NCBI GenBank assembly: GCA_022448485.1
Contig: JAKUUI010000013.1
Location: forward strand, 1-43,654
Source: SAR324 cluster bacterium
GTDB taxonomy: Bacteria > SAR324 > NAC60-12
DNA length: 43,654 nt
Direction of reading: 5' to 3'
Under the pieces are notes generated by a model, which did not search any database, was not told where the DNA came from, and worked only from the letters and a program-made list of their open reading frames with translations. Positions 1 through 7,691 of the stretch are shown here, piece by piece. The translations under genes were made by a program, and so were the position numbers. Within the stretch, counting starts at the first letter, position 1. Each line of letters opens with the position of its first letter.

Positions 1-1508
1 ATGAAATTTAACAGCATGTCAGAGCCTGAAGGAGCCTCTGACATTTCTGCTACTACCGTTTCATGTGGTATCTCAATCTCAGTGTTTTCAATTGAAGAAA
101 TCTCTTCATGTAAAACTTCGCCTGCCTTATGGATGATCTTGGATATGATGTTGGAAGAATCGGAAGAAGAACCAGTATCAGCATTCAACTGACTAGAAAT
201 GTCCGATGTTGTTTGTGCTCGTTCTTCATCACGTTCTAGTTCCAATACCTCATCAACCTTAGATGAAATTTGATCTAATTTTTCATCAAGAACTGCAAAT
301 TCTTCTTCTGTCGATTCAAGAGCATCCATTTTTTCGCCCATTTCCTTAAGCTCATTCATAGTATCTGCTTTTGTTTCAGCGTCAGCAAACCACTCTGTTG
401 CAGTTTCTTCATTAGAATCTTCTGTTTCAGGTTCTTCTGAATCAGCAAGTTCGATCTCATTGTCTTCTTGATCAAGGACAGTGAGCTCAGTTTCTTCCAC
501 GTCATCCAAAGCATCCATTCCAAGTTCCATTTCCTCTGTATCTTCTCCTTCACTCTCTTCAGTAATCTCAGGATCATGCAGCATCTCCATAACATCAGAC
601 GACTCCGAATTTTCTTCCACAGGGACAGAACTTTCATCTGCTTCTTCTGTAGATACAACCTCTTCTGCTGAATCAGGTTCTCCATCTTCAGGAGCAGATT
701 CTTCTACATTTTTACTTTCTACAGACTCTGCCTTATCTTTCGATGTGGATACGATCTCTTCTACTGAATCAGGTTCTCCATCTTCAGGAGCAGATTCTTC
801 TACCGTTTCATTTTCCACAGATTCTGCTTCATCCGACGATGTAGAAGCGACCTCTTCCGTTGAATCAGGTTCTCCATTTTCAGGAGTAGATTCTTCTACC
901 GTTTCATTTTCTACAGATTCTGCCCCATCTGACGATTCTGTCATTTCCTCCAAATCATCGGATAAATCCAAATCATCCGGCAATTCTAAGTCTTCTGTTT
1001 CAGTGCTTTCTCCAGAACTTTCTTCATCGTCAATTGACTCTGATTCATCTGATTCAGAAGCCACTTCTCCTTCTCCGGTAATTTCAACCTCAGACGAAGC
1101 ATCCGAACCAGTATCTTCTTTACTTTCGTCTCCACCCAGTTCATCAAGCAAGCTTTCTACTGAATCGTTGTTTTCATCTTCAGCTTCTTCCTCTTCAAAA
1201 ACCATATCTTCTTCTCCTTCTCCAGATGCAACAGTTTCATCGTCGTCATGAACATCTAATTTTAAGTCTTCAATAAGATTTCCAATCTCGTCCATGCCAA
1301 GATCTATTTCCTCGTCATCCGGACCACTATCAATTTCTTCGACATTCGGCAATGTATCAGCCAAATCTACATTAGCAAGTCCATCAGAAGAATCATCACC
1401 GCTTAGTTCATTATCAAACAGATCTGCGTCACCTGGTTCATTCAAAATATCATTCGGACTATCTTCGTCAGATAGTTCTATTTTATGTTCCCCAGGCTTT
1501 TCTGCCAT
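1..1508 (-). CDS. Very acidic, repeat-containing protein of unknown function (C-terminus cut by window edge)
   Basis: An uninterrupted reading frame runs leftward from an ATG at 1508 (MAEKPGEHKIELSDED) through the window edge, giving at least 502 codons without a stop. GAGGAG sits just before the ATG. The product is dominated by Glu, Asp and Ser, has no signal peptide or membrane segment, and resembles no family I know. A 32-residue unit (96 nt) is repeated about three times between 640 and 925, each copy built around GEPDSxEE and AESVE. Nearer the edge (about 230-390) a less acidic stretch with regular Leu/Met spacing looks like a coiled coil. The unit also occurs at the C-terminus of the divergent TPR gene. 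The Ser-rich frames on the opposite strand are shadows, because Glu/Asp codons read in reverse give Ser, Phe and Leu. Coding is well supported; function is unknown. Confidence 0.8.
   Translation of the reverse strand, partial: MAEKPGEHKIELSDEDSPNDILNEPGDADLFDNELSGDDSSDGLANVDLADTLPNVEEIDSGPDDEEIDLGMDEIGNLIEDLKLDVHDDDETVASGEGEEDMVFEEEEAEDENNDSVESLLDELGGDESKEDTGSDASSEVEITGEGEVASESDESESIDDEESSGESTETEDLELPDDLDLSDDLEEMTESSDGAESVENETVEESTPENGEPDSTEEVASTSSDEAESVENETVEESAPEDGEPDSVEEIVSTSKDKAESVESKNVEESAPEDGEPDSAEEVVSTEEADESSVPVEENSESSDVMEMLHDPEITEESEGEDTEEMELGMDALDDVEETELTVLDQEDNEIELADSEEPETEDSNEETATEWFADAETKADTMNELKEMGEKMDALESTEEEFAVLDEKLDQISSKVDEVLELERDEERAQTTSDISSQLNADTGSSSDSSNIISKIIHKAGEVLHEEISSIENTEIEIPHETVVAEMSEAPSGSDMLLNF
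641..925 (-). repeat. 96-nt tandem repeat, about three copies, inside the acidic gene
   Basis: On the + strand the core gaatcaggttctcca begins at 670, 766 and 862, an exact period of 96 nt. Each unit encodes 32 residues with GEPDS followed by EE, a Ser/Thr-rich stretch, AESVE and a VEES end. Copies differ at a few positions, mostly in the linker. A fourth, related copy lies outside this gene, in the opposite orientation, at 3684-3780. Confidence 0.85.
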
Positions 1509-1910
1509 TGCTCCTCAGCTTCGACGTTTCTCTTTACCAGAAACAGAATTACTTACTGAAACGGGATGTATACTTGAAATGAAAATCTTGCCAAATTTTA
1601 GTTTTATCATTTCCCGTAAATGCTCCGCTTAAAAATGCCATATCAGGCTTGGTTTTCGCAAGTCTTTTCTGAAAATTTTTGATTTTTTTTTAGTAATTTC
1701 CAGTTTAGAGTCAAAGGCATGAATTTCTTTTCAGAACTTCTTAATCTACTATTTTCTTCAAAATGATCAAATCATTGTTTAAAATGAGCATTTTCTGCAA
1801 ACTGGAATTTACAATCTCATCACCTTCGGTTATGATGATGCTTGAACGTGGCAGCAAAGGTTCAGGATGACTACGACAGCTAAATTGATTTCACAGATAT
1901 CATAACACAT
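1509..1910. other. Divergent intergenic region between the acidic and TPR genes
   Basis: This 402-bp, strongly AT-rich gap must hold the promoters for both divergent genes. I see no gene in it. It contains two short perfect palindromes, AATGAT-CAA-ATCATT at 1762-1776 and AAAATG-AG-CATTTT at 1781-1794, which could be operator half-sites. I could not identify a convincing -35/-10 pair. Confidence 0.4.
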
Positions 1911-3788
1911 ATGGAACTACTTAAAAAAATTTTTAGTTCTGCAGATTCAGACAAGGAGGTACAAGCCATTCTTGCCCATGCTGAAAGCCTACTGGAAAAA
2001 AACTTCTATGACTGGGCGGCAGTAGAATTTAACAAAGCACTGGAATTGAATCCCAAGTTTGCTTCAGAAACTGTTACCAGACTGTTCCAGGAAATGCAGG
2101 GTGGCGGGAATCCTGACGGGATGATAAGTTTAGGTGTAAATGTCCTGCAAATGGATCCAAAAAACGTAGAGCTGGCTAATATCCTAGGAAACACATATCG
2201 CAAGAAGCATGACTGGAAACAAGCAAAAAATATGTACCACTACTGCCTGAAGCATGATCCTGATTTTAAATATGCTTTTTATAATTTGGCTGCATCTGTA
2301 GCAAAACTCGAAGTCGCTGATGGCACGGCTGTCTCTGCCATTGATGAGTTTGAAAAAATGTCCGACTTTGTGCTGCCTGACATTAAAGAGGGACTAGATA
2401 AATTAATTGAGATGCAGCAGAATTTTGTGAATGACCCGGAAGAAGTTAGTGAGGATGGGGGTGCAGGGAAACAAGAAGATACAGGAGAAATACCTGTGGA
2501 CGGGAGCAAAGAGGACGATAAAACGGAAGTCAAAGCTGATGATGAGAAGGATGGAGACGAAAGTTCCGATGAAACAAACAAAATTAATCCTTCGCAAACT
2601 TTTAAATACATCGTTTCCAATCTTGAGGCTGAAAGCAAGGAAGAAAAGGAAGCCTGTTTCACTTTAGGTATTTATTGTTTGCAGCAAAGAATTGGCGACA
2701 TCGCTCAGCGTTTGTTTAAACGCCTGCTTATGCGTGAAAAAGGGAATGTCGATCTGCGTTGCTTCCTGGTGCTTGCAATTTCACTTGATGGTGATACCAA
2801 CAAAGCAATAAAAACTTTTCAGGGCATTCTAGGCAGCAATCCGAATCACCGCTACACTAATGTTAACATGGGGATCCTCCTCAAACGGAAAGGAATGATC
2901 CAGCAGTCACGCGTTTGCTTTTTCACAACCTTCAAGCTCCTTGAGAGGTCCAAAGGGAATTATGATATCAGTGCAATCTTGGAAAAAGCAGAAAAACTTT
3001 ATGAGGAAGGTCATGAGAAAAAAGCTATTGAAATTTATGAACCCCTTGTGCCAGAGATCACATCCGAAGAACTGCTGAACAAAATCGCCCAGTATAATGT
3101 AGAAAAAAAATTATGGGATAATGCATTTGAAATTTTTAGACGAATTTTACACATAAACCGTCAAAATAAAGAGGCCCGTGAAGGGATTAAATCAATTCAT
3201 GCTGCGTATTTGATGGTCTCAGGAAACTATCTTAAAAAAAAGGATCCTAAAAATGCATTACTGGCAATTGACAAAGCTCTAAACATTGCCGCTAGCAAAA
3301 ACCTGATTCAAAAAGCGATCAGCCTCAACCGGATACTGAAAAATGAAAATAGAACAATAGAACTGGAAAAGATGCTGGAAGCATTCAAGAAAAAAGAGAT
3401 TAAAGGTAAAGTTCAGGAGAAAATTAGTTTAGCGGAGGAGGCTGAAACAAAAGGAAATTTTAAAGAGGCCATTAGTTATTATGAACAGGCAATCAGGATC
3501 GAGCCGCAAAACAGCACGCTGAAAAAATTAGTTGACCTTTGCGTTCGTATCAAACGTCCGGATTTGGCAGAAAAAGTAACAAATTGGTTCAATAAATATC
3601 AGCACTCTATTGAAGAAAAAAAGAAGGTACAAGCTCGTGAGGCATTCAGGCAAAGTGAAAAAAATGAAGAAGAATTTCAGAAAGATGGAGAACCTGATTC
3701 AGCAGAAGAGGTCGCATCTACATCGTCAGATGAGGCAGAGTCTGTAGAAAGTGAAAATGAAGAAGAATCTCAGCAAGATGAGACTTAA
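1911..3788 (+). CDS. Cytoplasmic TPR-repeat protein with acidic linker and tail
   Basis: The 625-residue protein has no signal peptide. TPR-like helical pairs appear at about residues 15-130 (DWAAVEFNKALELNPK), 235-330 and 495-560 (GNFKEAISYYEQAIRIEPQN), so it is probably a protein-interaction scaffold. A very acidic, Gly/Ser-containing linker at about 175-230 separates the first two blocks, and the last 45 residues are again acidic. That tail contains DGEPDSAEEVASTSSDEAE, nearly identical to the repeat unit of the divergent acidic gene. The stop overlaps the next ATG by one base (TAATG at 3786-3790), which implies translational coupling to the membrane protein that follows. The specific role is unknown. 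Confidence 0.85.
   Translation: MELLKKIFSSADSDKEVQAILAHAESLLEKNFYDWAAVEFNKALELNPKFASETVTRLFQEMQGGGNPDGMISLGVNVLQMDPKNVELANILGNTYRKKHDWKQAKNMYHYCLKHDPDFKYAFYNLAASVAKLEVADGTAVSAIDEFEKMSDFVLPDIKEGLDKLIEMQQNFVNDPEEVSEDGGAGKQEDTGEIPVDGSKEDDKTEVKADDEKDGDESSDETNKINPSQTFKYIVSNLEAESKEEKEACFTLGIYCLQQRIGDIAQRLFKRLLMREKGNVDLRCFLVLAISLDGDTNKAIKTFQGILGSNPNHRYTNVNMGILLKRKGMIQQSRVCFFTTFKLLERSKGNYDISAILEKAEKLYEEGHEKKAIEIYEPLVPEITSEELLNKIAQYNVEKKLWDNAFEIFRRILHINRQNKEAREGIKSIHAAYLMVSGNYLKKKDPKNALLAIDKALNIAASKNLIQKAISLNRILKNENRTIELEKMLEAFKKKEIKGKVQEKISLAEEAETKGNFKEAISYYEQAIRIEPQNSTLKKLVDLCVRIKRPDLAEKVTNWFNKYQHSIEEKKKVQAREAFRQSEKNEEEFQKDGEPDSAEEVASTSSDEAESVESENEEESQQDET
3684..3780 (+). repeat. Copy of the 96-nt acidic repeat at the 3' end of the TPR gene
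   Basis: The DNA from gatggagaacctgattcagc onward matches, in inverted orientation, the repeat copies at about 641-925 in the divergent acidic gene. Both the protein (GEPDSxEEVASTSSDEAESVE) and the nucleotides are similar, so a recent copying or gene-conversion event is more likely than convergence on acidic composition. Confidence 0.75.
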
Positions 3789-4444
3789 TGCGTAATAAAC
3801 GAGGATATTTAGGTGACTTACAAGGTTTTATAAACTTGGATTCTTTGGTGGATATTGTTTCCAACAATGTAGGAATTCTTGTTATTCTAGCAGTGTTCAT
3901 GGCTATGTTTTCGTTATTAGAAAAAAGTGAACAAGTACCAACAACAGAACAATCCATAGAAAATATTGAAAAACTAAAAATTCCCTGGTCACATGTTTCA
4001 CAAAAAAACAATCTATTGCTTTTGTTGCGAAATGACCGTTTATTGTTCTTTGATCGTGCATTAGTTTATCAAAGGCTAAAAAAATATCTCTCTGGCAGTG
4101 ACCCTTTACCGACAAACATCAGCCTGGATCAATATTCCATTGAACTCACAGCCGGTGGTGGACATGCACACTGTCTGGAATTTTTCCCTTCACCTGGAGC
4201 AGGACAATGGTGGCATCAGGTTTCTCAGCACAATGGATTAATGCAAACTTTGATGAAAAAATATCCTACAGAGGAAAACTACTTTTTTTTCTGGGTTGAT
4301 CCGGACAGTTTTGACCTGTTCCGGGAAATAAGGAAATCTTTGTGGGAAAAGCGTTTTGAAGTAGGTTGGAAGCCGGTCAGAATTGAATCACCTTTGCGTT
4401 ACTGCAGTGGAGATGATCAAACAAGACGTTTTCAACCACAGTAA
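3788..4444 (+). CDS. Single-TM protein with a D-x-x-x-D-x4-N-x-V-G motif
   Basis: The 218-residue protein has a short basic N-terminus and then one membrane segment at about 19-43, which begins LDSLVDIVSNNVGILVILAV. The pattern resembles the N-terminal anchor of ExbD/TolR-like or MotB-like proteins and of many unnamed bacterial proteins with a D-x-x-x-D-x4-N-x-VG start. The remainder is predicted extracytoplasmic and is rich in Trp, Phe and His; I do not recognise it as a domain. The ATG overlaps the TPR gene stop by one base, so the two are translationally coupled and may act together at the inner membrane. Function is unknown. Confidence 0.75.
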   Translation: MRNKRGYLGDLQGFINLDSLVDIVSNNVGILVILAVFMAMFSLLEKSEQVPTTEQSIENIEKLKIPWSHVSQKNNLLLLLRNDRLLFFDRALVYQRLKKYLSGSDPLPTNISLDQYSIELTAGGGHAHCLEFFPSPGAGQWWHQVSQHNGLMQTLMKKYPTEENYFFFWVDPDSFDLFREIRKSLWEKRFEVGWKPVRIESPLRYCSGDDQTRRFQPQ

Positions 4445-4448
4445 TAGT

Positions 4449-6680
4449 ATGCTCCAAACAGTAAATATGCTCGGCACTAAAAAGATAGCTATTTCAGCAA
4501 GCGATAATACCTTGATTGCAAAGTTGGTTAAGCAAATTCGGAGCTACGTGCAGAAATATGGTACTGGCGAAGATTCTGAACTGCTTGAACAAGCAATTTT
4601 TGATCTCCGGAAACACCAAGAACATCATAGACGTAAATCAGGGCAGCCAGTCATTATACATCCACTTCGTGTGGCGAACTATATCTGTCGAGCAGGACTG
4701 GATGCTCCAACCGTTATTGCAGCACTTCTACATGATATTATTGAAGACACAAAGATTACCCACAAAGACATCCATAAGCGCTATGGGGCCTGGTATGCTG
4801 ATATTGTCAAGGGGTTAACTAAAATTAAAAATCCGGAAAGCTCAAAAAACCGGGCAAGGGATGATCTGGATGCAACATACCAGCGAATGCTGAAAACCAT
4901 GGCGCAGGATGTACGCGCATTGCTGATCAAGCTGTTTGACCGACTCGATAACATGAGAGACATGGAGGCCATGCCTCGTGATAAACAACGGCGAATCAGT
5001 CTTGAAACTTTAAATGTATACGTGCCATTAGCCGAACGTCTGGGATTGACCCAGATTTGTCAGGAACACACAGAACTTTGCTTCAAGCTACTATACCCCA
5101 AAAGATATCAGAGGACCTTGGCGGATATTGATGAATTAATAAAAGCCCGTATTTCAACGATTAATACAATGAAGTTTTCTTTGCTAAAAAACCTTGAAAA
5201 TCAAAATTTTGCATATCATAAAATTGAACCGCTTTTTGTTCATCCTGCTTCCAGAATTCAGGAAAGAGGCCCTGTAGATCATGTTTTGAAGGGATTCAGA
5301 ATTATTGTCGAAAACAGTTTGGCCTGTTTTCAAGCATTGGGAATACTGCATACCAGTTTTTTTGTTATTCCATTGAAAATCAGAGATTATATCAGCAACC
5401 CTCTCTGGAACGGTTATGAGGGAATACAGACCGAATTAATGATTGAGGGTGAGCAGACATGCATAGAGATTGTCTCTAAAGAAATGCTGAAAAATAATCA
5501 GTATGGGATCATGGCTCATTGGCAAGGAAGCCCAACCGAGATTGCTGACTATTACCGAATATACCTCAGTCAACTGGATCAGCTGGCAGGTGACAAAGAA
5601 GTTCGCATGCTCGAAGTAATGAGCTATGTGCAGTCTGACCAGGTTCAGGTCTATAGTCCAAAAGGAGACATGTTTGTTTTTCCAAAAGGTGCAACAGTGC
5701 TGGATTTTGCTTATGGAATTCACACAGATCTTGGCAGTCACTGCATTGGTGCTCTGGTGAACCCTTCTTCTGTTGGAACAACTAATAAAAGGGTCCCACG
5801 TGAGCGTCAGTTATTTGCAGGAGAAGCATTGCAGATTCTTACAGACCATGGAGTTCAGCCCAGGGAGGAATGGCTTGAACAAGTCAAAACTGCAAAGAGC
5901 CGGGCCCATATTAAACGCGCTCTTGAACAGCAAAAAGTAATTAGCGCTAGAAATTCAGGACGATCATTATTAGAGCGAAAGTTACGAGATAATGGTGAAG
6001 ATCAGAGTGCGGAAAAATGGATTAAATCCAAGGGTATGAAAGAGGCATTGCAGGCTGAAAAATTGTCAGCCAACAAATTTCTGCAGGAAATTGGATTACA
6101 AAAACGTCCATTACAAAAGTTTCTCAAAAAATATAAATTGCTTGAGTTTGAAAATACTGGTCGTTTAAAAGAGATGATAAGCTCAGAATTTTGGGAGAGC
6201 ATATTCGGCGGTGACAAAAACATTTTTTTGATCGAAGATGTCCAGAGCCCCTTAATTCGACTGGCAGGATGCTGTTTCCCAATTCCCGGAGACAAAATCA
6301 CAGGTTTTATCTACGAAGACAAGGAAATAGAGATTCACCTCGCAGACTGTCCCAAAATAATGCGTAAAAATAAACGGCCACCGTCAGATAAAATTCCTAT
6401 TGATGTCGCCTGGAAAATCTCTAAAAAGATAACACGTTCACACATTATTCATTTACAAGTCATTGATGGAACTGGAATTTTGTTTCAAATAACGAAAATA
6501 ATAAAAGACGCTGGTGTCGCAATAATCAATTCCGAAACATCTGCCAAAAAAAATAAAGAGGCAGATATCCGTATCAAACTTGAATCCGTCAGTTGGCCTG
6601 TTTTTCATAAAATAGTTGAAAAATTGAGGCCGCTAAAATTTGTAAAGAAAATTTGGGAGGAACCACCTCAGGGAGTTTAG
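4449..6680 (+). CDS. spoT: RelA/SpoT-family (p)ppGpp hydrolase with degenerate synthetase domain
   Basis: The order is HD hydrolase, synthetase-like region, TGS, conserved-cysteine domain, ACT. The HD site is intact: HPLRVA, LLHDIIEDT (about 4729-4752) and DRLDNMRD, which bind Mn and hydrolyse (p)ppGpp. The synthetase region aligns through GFRIIVEN and LGILHTSF, but the canonical GYQSLHT is GYEGIQT (5412-5432), the EVQIRT strand is IEIVSKEM, and the Asp five residues before the conserved Arg is Val. TGS is recognisable from VQVYSPKGDMFVFPKGATV, then CCFPIPGDKITGF, and a C-terminal ACT domain (IIHLQVIDGTGILFQI). I infer a hydrolase-only alarmone enzyme regulated through TGS/ACT. ATGs at 4413 and 4449 are both possible; 4449 lies just after the preceding stop. 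Confidence 0.9.
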   Translation: MLQTVNMLGTKKIAISASDNTLIAKLVKQIRSYVQKYGTGEDSELLEQAIFDLRKHQEHHRRKSGQPVIIHPLRVANYICRAGLDAPTVIAALLHDIIEDTKITHKDIHKRYGAWYADIVKGLTKIKNPESSKNRARDDLDATYQRMLKTMAQDVRALLIKLFDRLDNMRDMEAMPRDKQRRISLETLNVYVPLAERLGLTQICQEHTELCFKLLYPKRYQRTLADIDELIKARISTINTMKFSLLKNLENQNFAYHKIEPLFVHPASRIQERGPVDHVLKGFRIIVENSLACFQALGILHTSFFVIPLKIRDYISNPLWNGYEGIQTELMIEGEQTCIEIVSKEMLKNNQYGIMAHWQGSPTEIADYYRIYLSQLDQLAGDKEVRMLEVMSYVQSDQVQVYSPKGDMFVFPKGATVLDFAYGIHTDLGSHCIGALVNPSSVGTTNKRVPRERQLFAGEALQILTDHGVQPREEWLEQVKTAKSRAHIKRALEQQKVISARNSGRSLLERKLRDNGEDQSAEKWIKSKGMKEALQAEKLSANKFLQEIGLQKRPLQKFLKKYKLLEFENTGRLKEMISSEFWESIFGGDKNIFLIEDVQSPLIRLAGCCFPIPGDKITGFIYEDKEIEIHLADCPKIMRKNKRPPSDKIPIDVAWKISKKITRSHIIHLQVIDGTGILFQITKIIKDAGVAIINSETSAKKNKEADIRIKLESVSWPVFHKIVEKLRPLKFVKKIWEEPPQGV

Positions 6681-6743
6681 GTGTATTGAAATTTTGGATG
6701 TTGGCGTATAGAAAATTATAAAATCATAACTCTCTAATTTATT

Positions 6744-7583
6744 ATGGAACTTCCTTCCTGGCTGGAAATCCGCCTGATGCAGGTCTGTGACTTGATCTTT
6801 GCGCTAATACCACAGCAAGCCCCAACTGTAGAAAATTTGAGGAAATGTAAAATTATTTCTCACCGTGGACAGCATGACAACTTGAAAGTGTTTGAAAACA
6901 CTCTGACTGCGTTTGATCACGTGCTTGAAACAGATGGAATTTGGGGTGTTGAAATGGATTTTCGCTGGACAAAAGACTTGTATCCTGTCGTTTCTCATGA
7001 CCCGGATTTGCAGAGATTGTACGGTTCAAATATCCGGATTTCAGACACAACATTGGATGAACTAAAGCAACTTTGCCCCCAGATTCCAACATTGGAGGAG
7101 GTTCTTAAACGCTACGGCGGGAAGTTGCATTTGATGGTTGAGGCCAAAGAAGAGCATTATCCGAAACCGGAAGAGCAGAACAGGATACTGAAAGAACTGT
7201 TTGAAGCCTTTGAACCAAAGAAAGATTTCCATTTACTTTCCTTGGATCCAAATATGCTGGAAATGATTAAATTCGTCGATACTTCAGCAAAAATTCTGGT
7301 AGCAGAATTTAATAAAAAAACGTTAAGCAAAATCTCATTAACTAAAAAGTATGCTGGCCTAGGCGGACATTATCTGCTCCTTGATAAAAAACTGGTAGAG
7401 GAGCATTTAGCCTGTGGGCAAAAAATTGGAGTCGGCTATCCCAAGTCAAAAAATAATCTTTTTCGAGAAATTAACCGTGGGGTAGAATGGATTTTTTGCA
7501 ATGACGCTGTGGGATTGAGCAATATTCTACAAACTGAATTAAATAAGGCCCAATCACTCGTTGAGGCAGCAAATATTAAATGA
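6744..7583 (+). CDS. Glycerophosphodiester phosphodiesterase (GDPD family)
   Basis: The 279-residue protein hydrolyses glycerophosphodiesters to glycerol-3-phosphate and an alcohol. The GDPD TIM-barrel motifs are present: HRG at residues 40-42, EN at 51-52, ExD (EMD) at 70-72, SHD ending at 86, and a later metal-binding Glu in LMVEAKEE. These are the metal and general acid/base residues of UgpQ-like enzymes. The first 30 residues, before the barrel, are hydrophobic and amphipathic (WLEIRLMQVCDLIFALI), perhaps for membrane contact; no cleavable signal is clear. It lies 63 bp after spoT and reads in the same direction as the MurG-like gene. Confidence 0.88.
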   Translation: MELPSWLEIRLMQVCDLIFALIPQQAPTVENLRKCKIISHRGQHDNLKVFENTLTAFDHVLETDGIWGVEMDFRWTKDLYPVVSHDPDLQRLYGSNIRISDTTLDELKQLCPQIPTLEEVLKRYGGKLHLMVEAKEEHYPKPEEQNRILKELFEAFEPKKDFHLLSLDPNMLEMIKFVDTSAKILVAEFNKKTLSKISLTKKYAGLGGHYLLLDKKLVEEHLACGQKIGVGYPKSKNNLFREINRGVEWIFCNDAVGLSNILQTELNKAQSLVEAANIK

Positions 7584-7691
7584 CAGCAGGTGAGACTATG
7601 ACAAACAAAAAATTGCCAGTCAGGTCGCACTTTTCGAAAATAGTCATTCAATGTTGCTAAATCTATAAAAAAACCAAAAGAGTCTCTTGCT

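Noticed and set aside
481-1251. Serine-rich 256-residue ORF on the + strand
   Set aside because: It is the reverse-strand shadow of the acidic gene; the minus frame has a start, Shine-Dalgarno and continues through the window edge.
2320-2345. TGGCAC-containing sequence as a sigma-54 promoter
   Set aside because: No TTGC follows at the required spacing, and it lies inside the TPR coding sequence; no convincing -24/-12 site was found anywhere.
2431-2667. Lys/Arg-rich ORF inside the TPR gene
   Set aside because: It is the alternative frame of the acidic linker, with composition explained by GAA/GAT codons.
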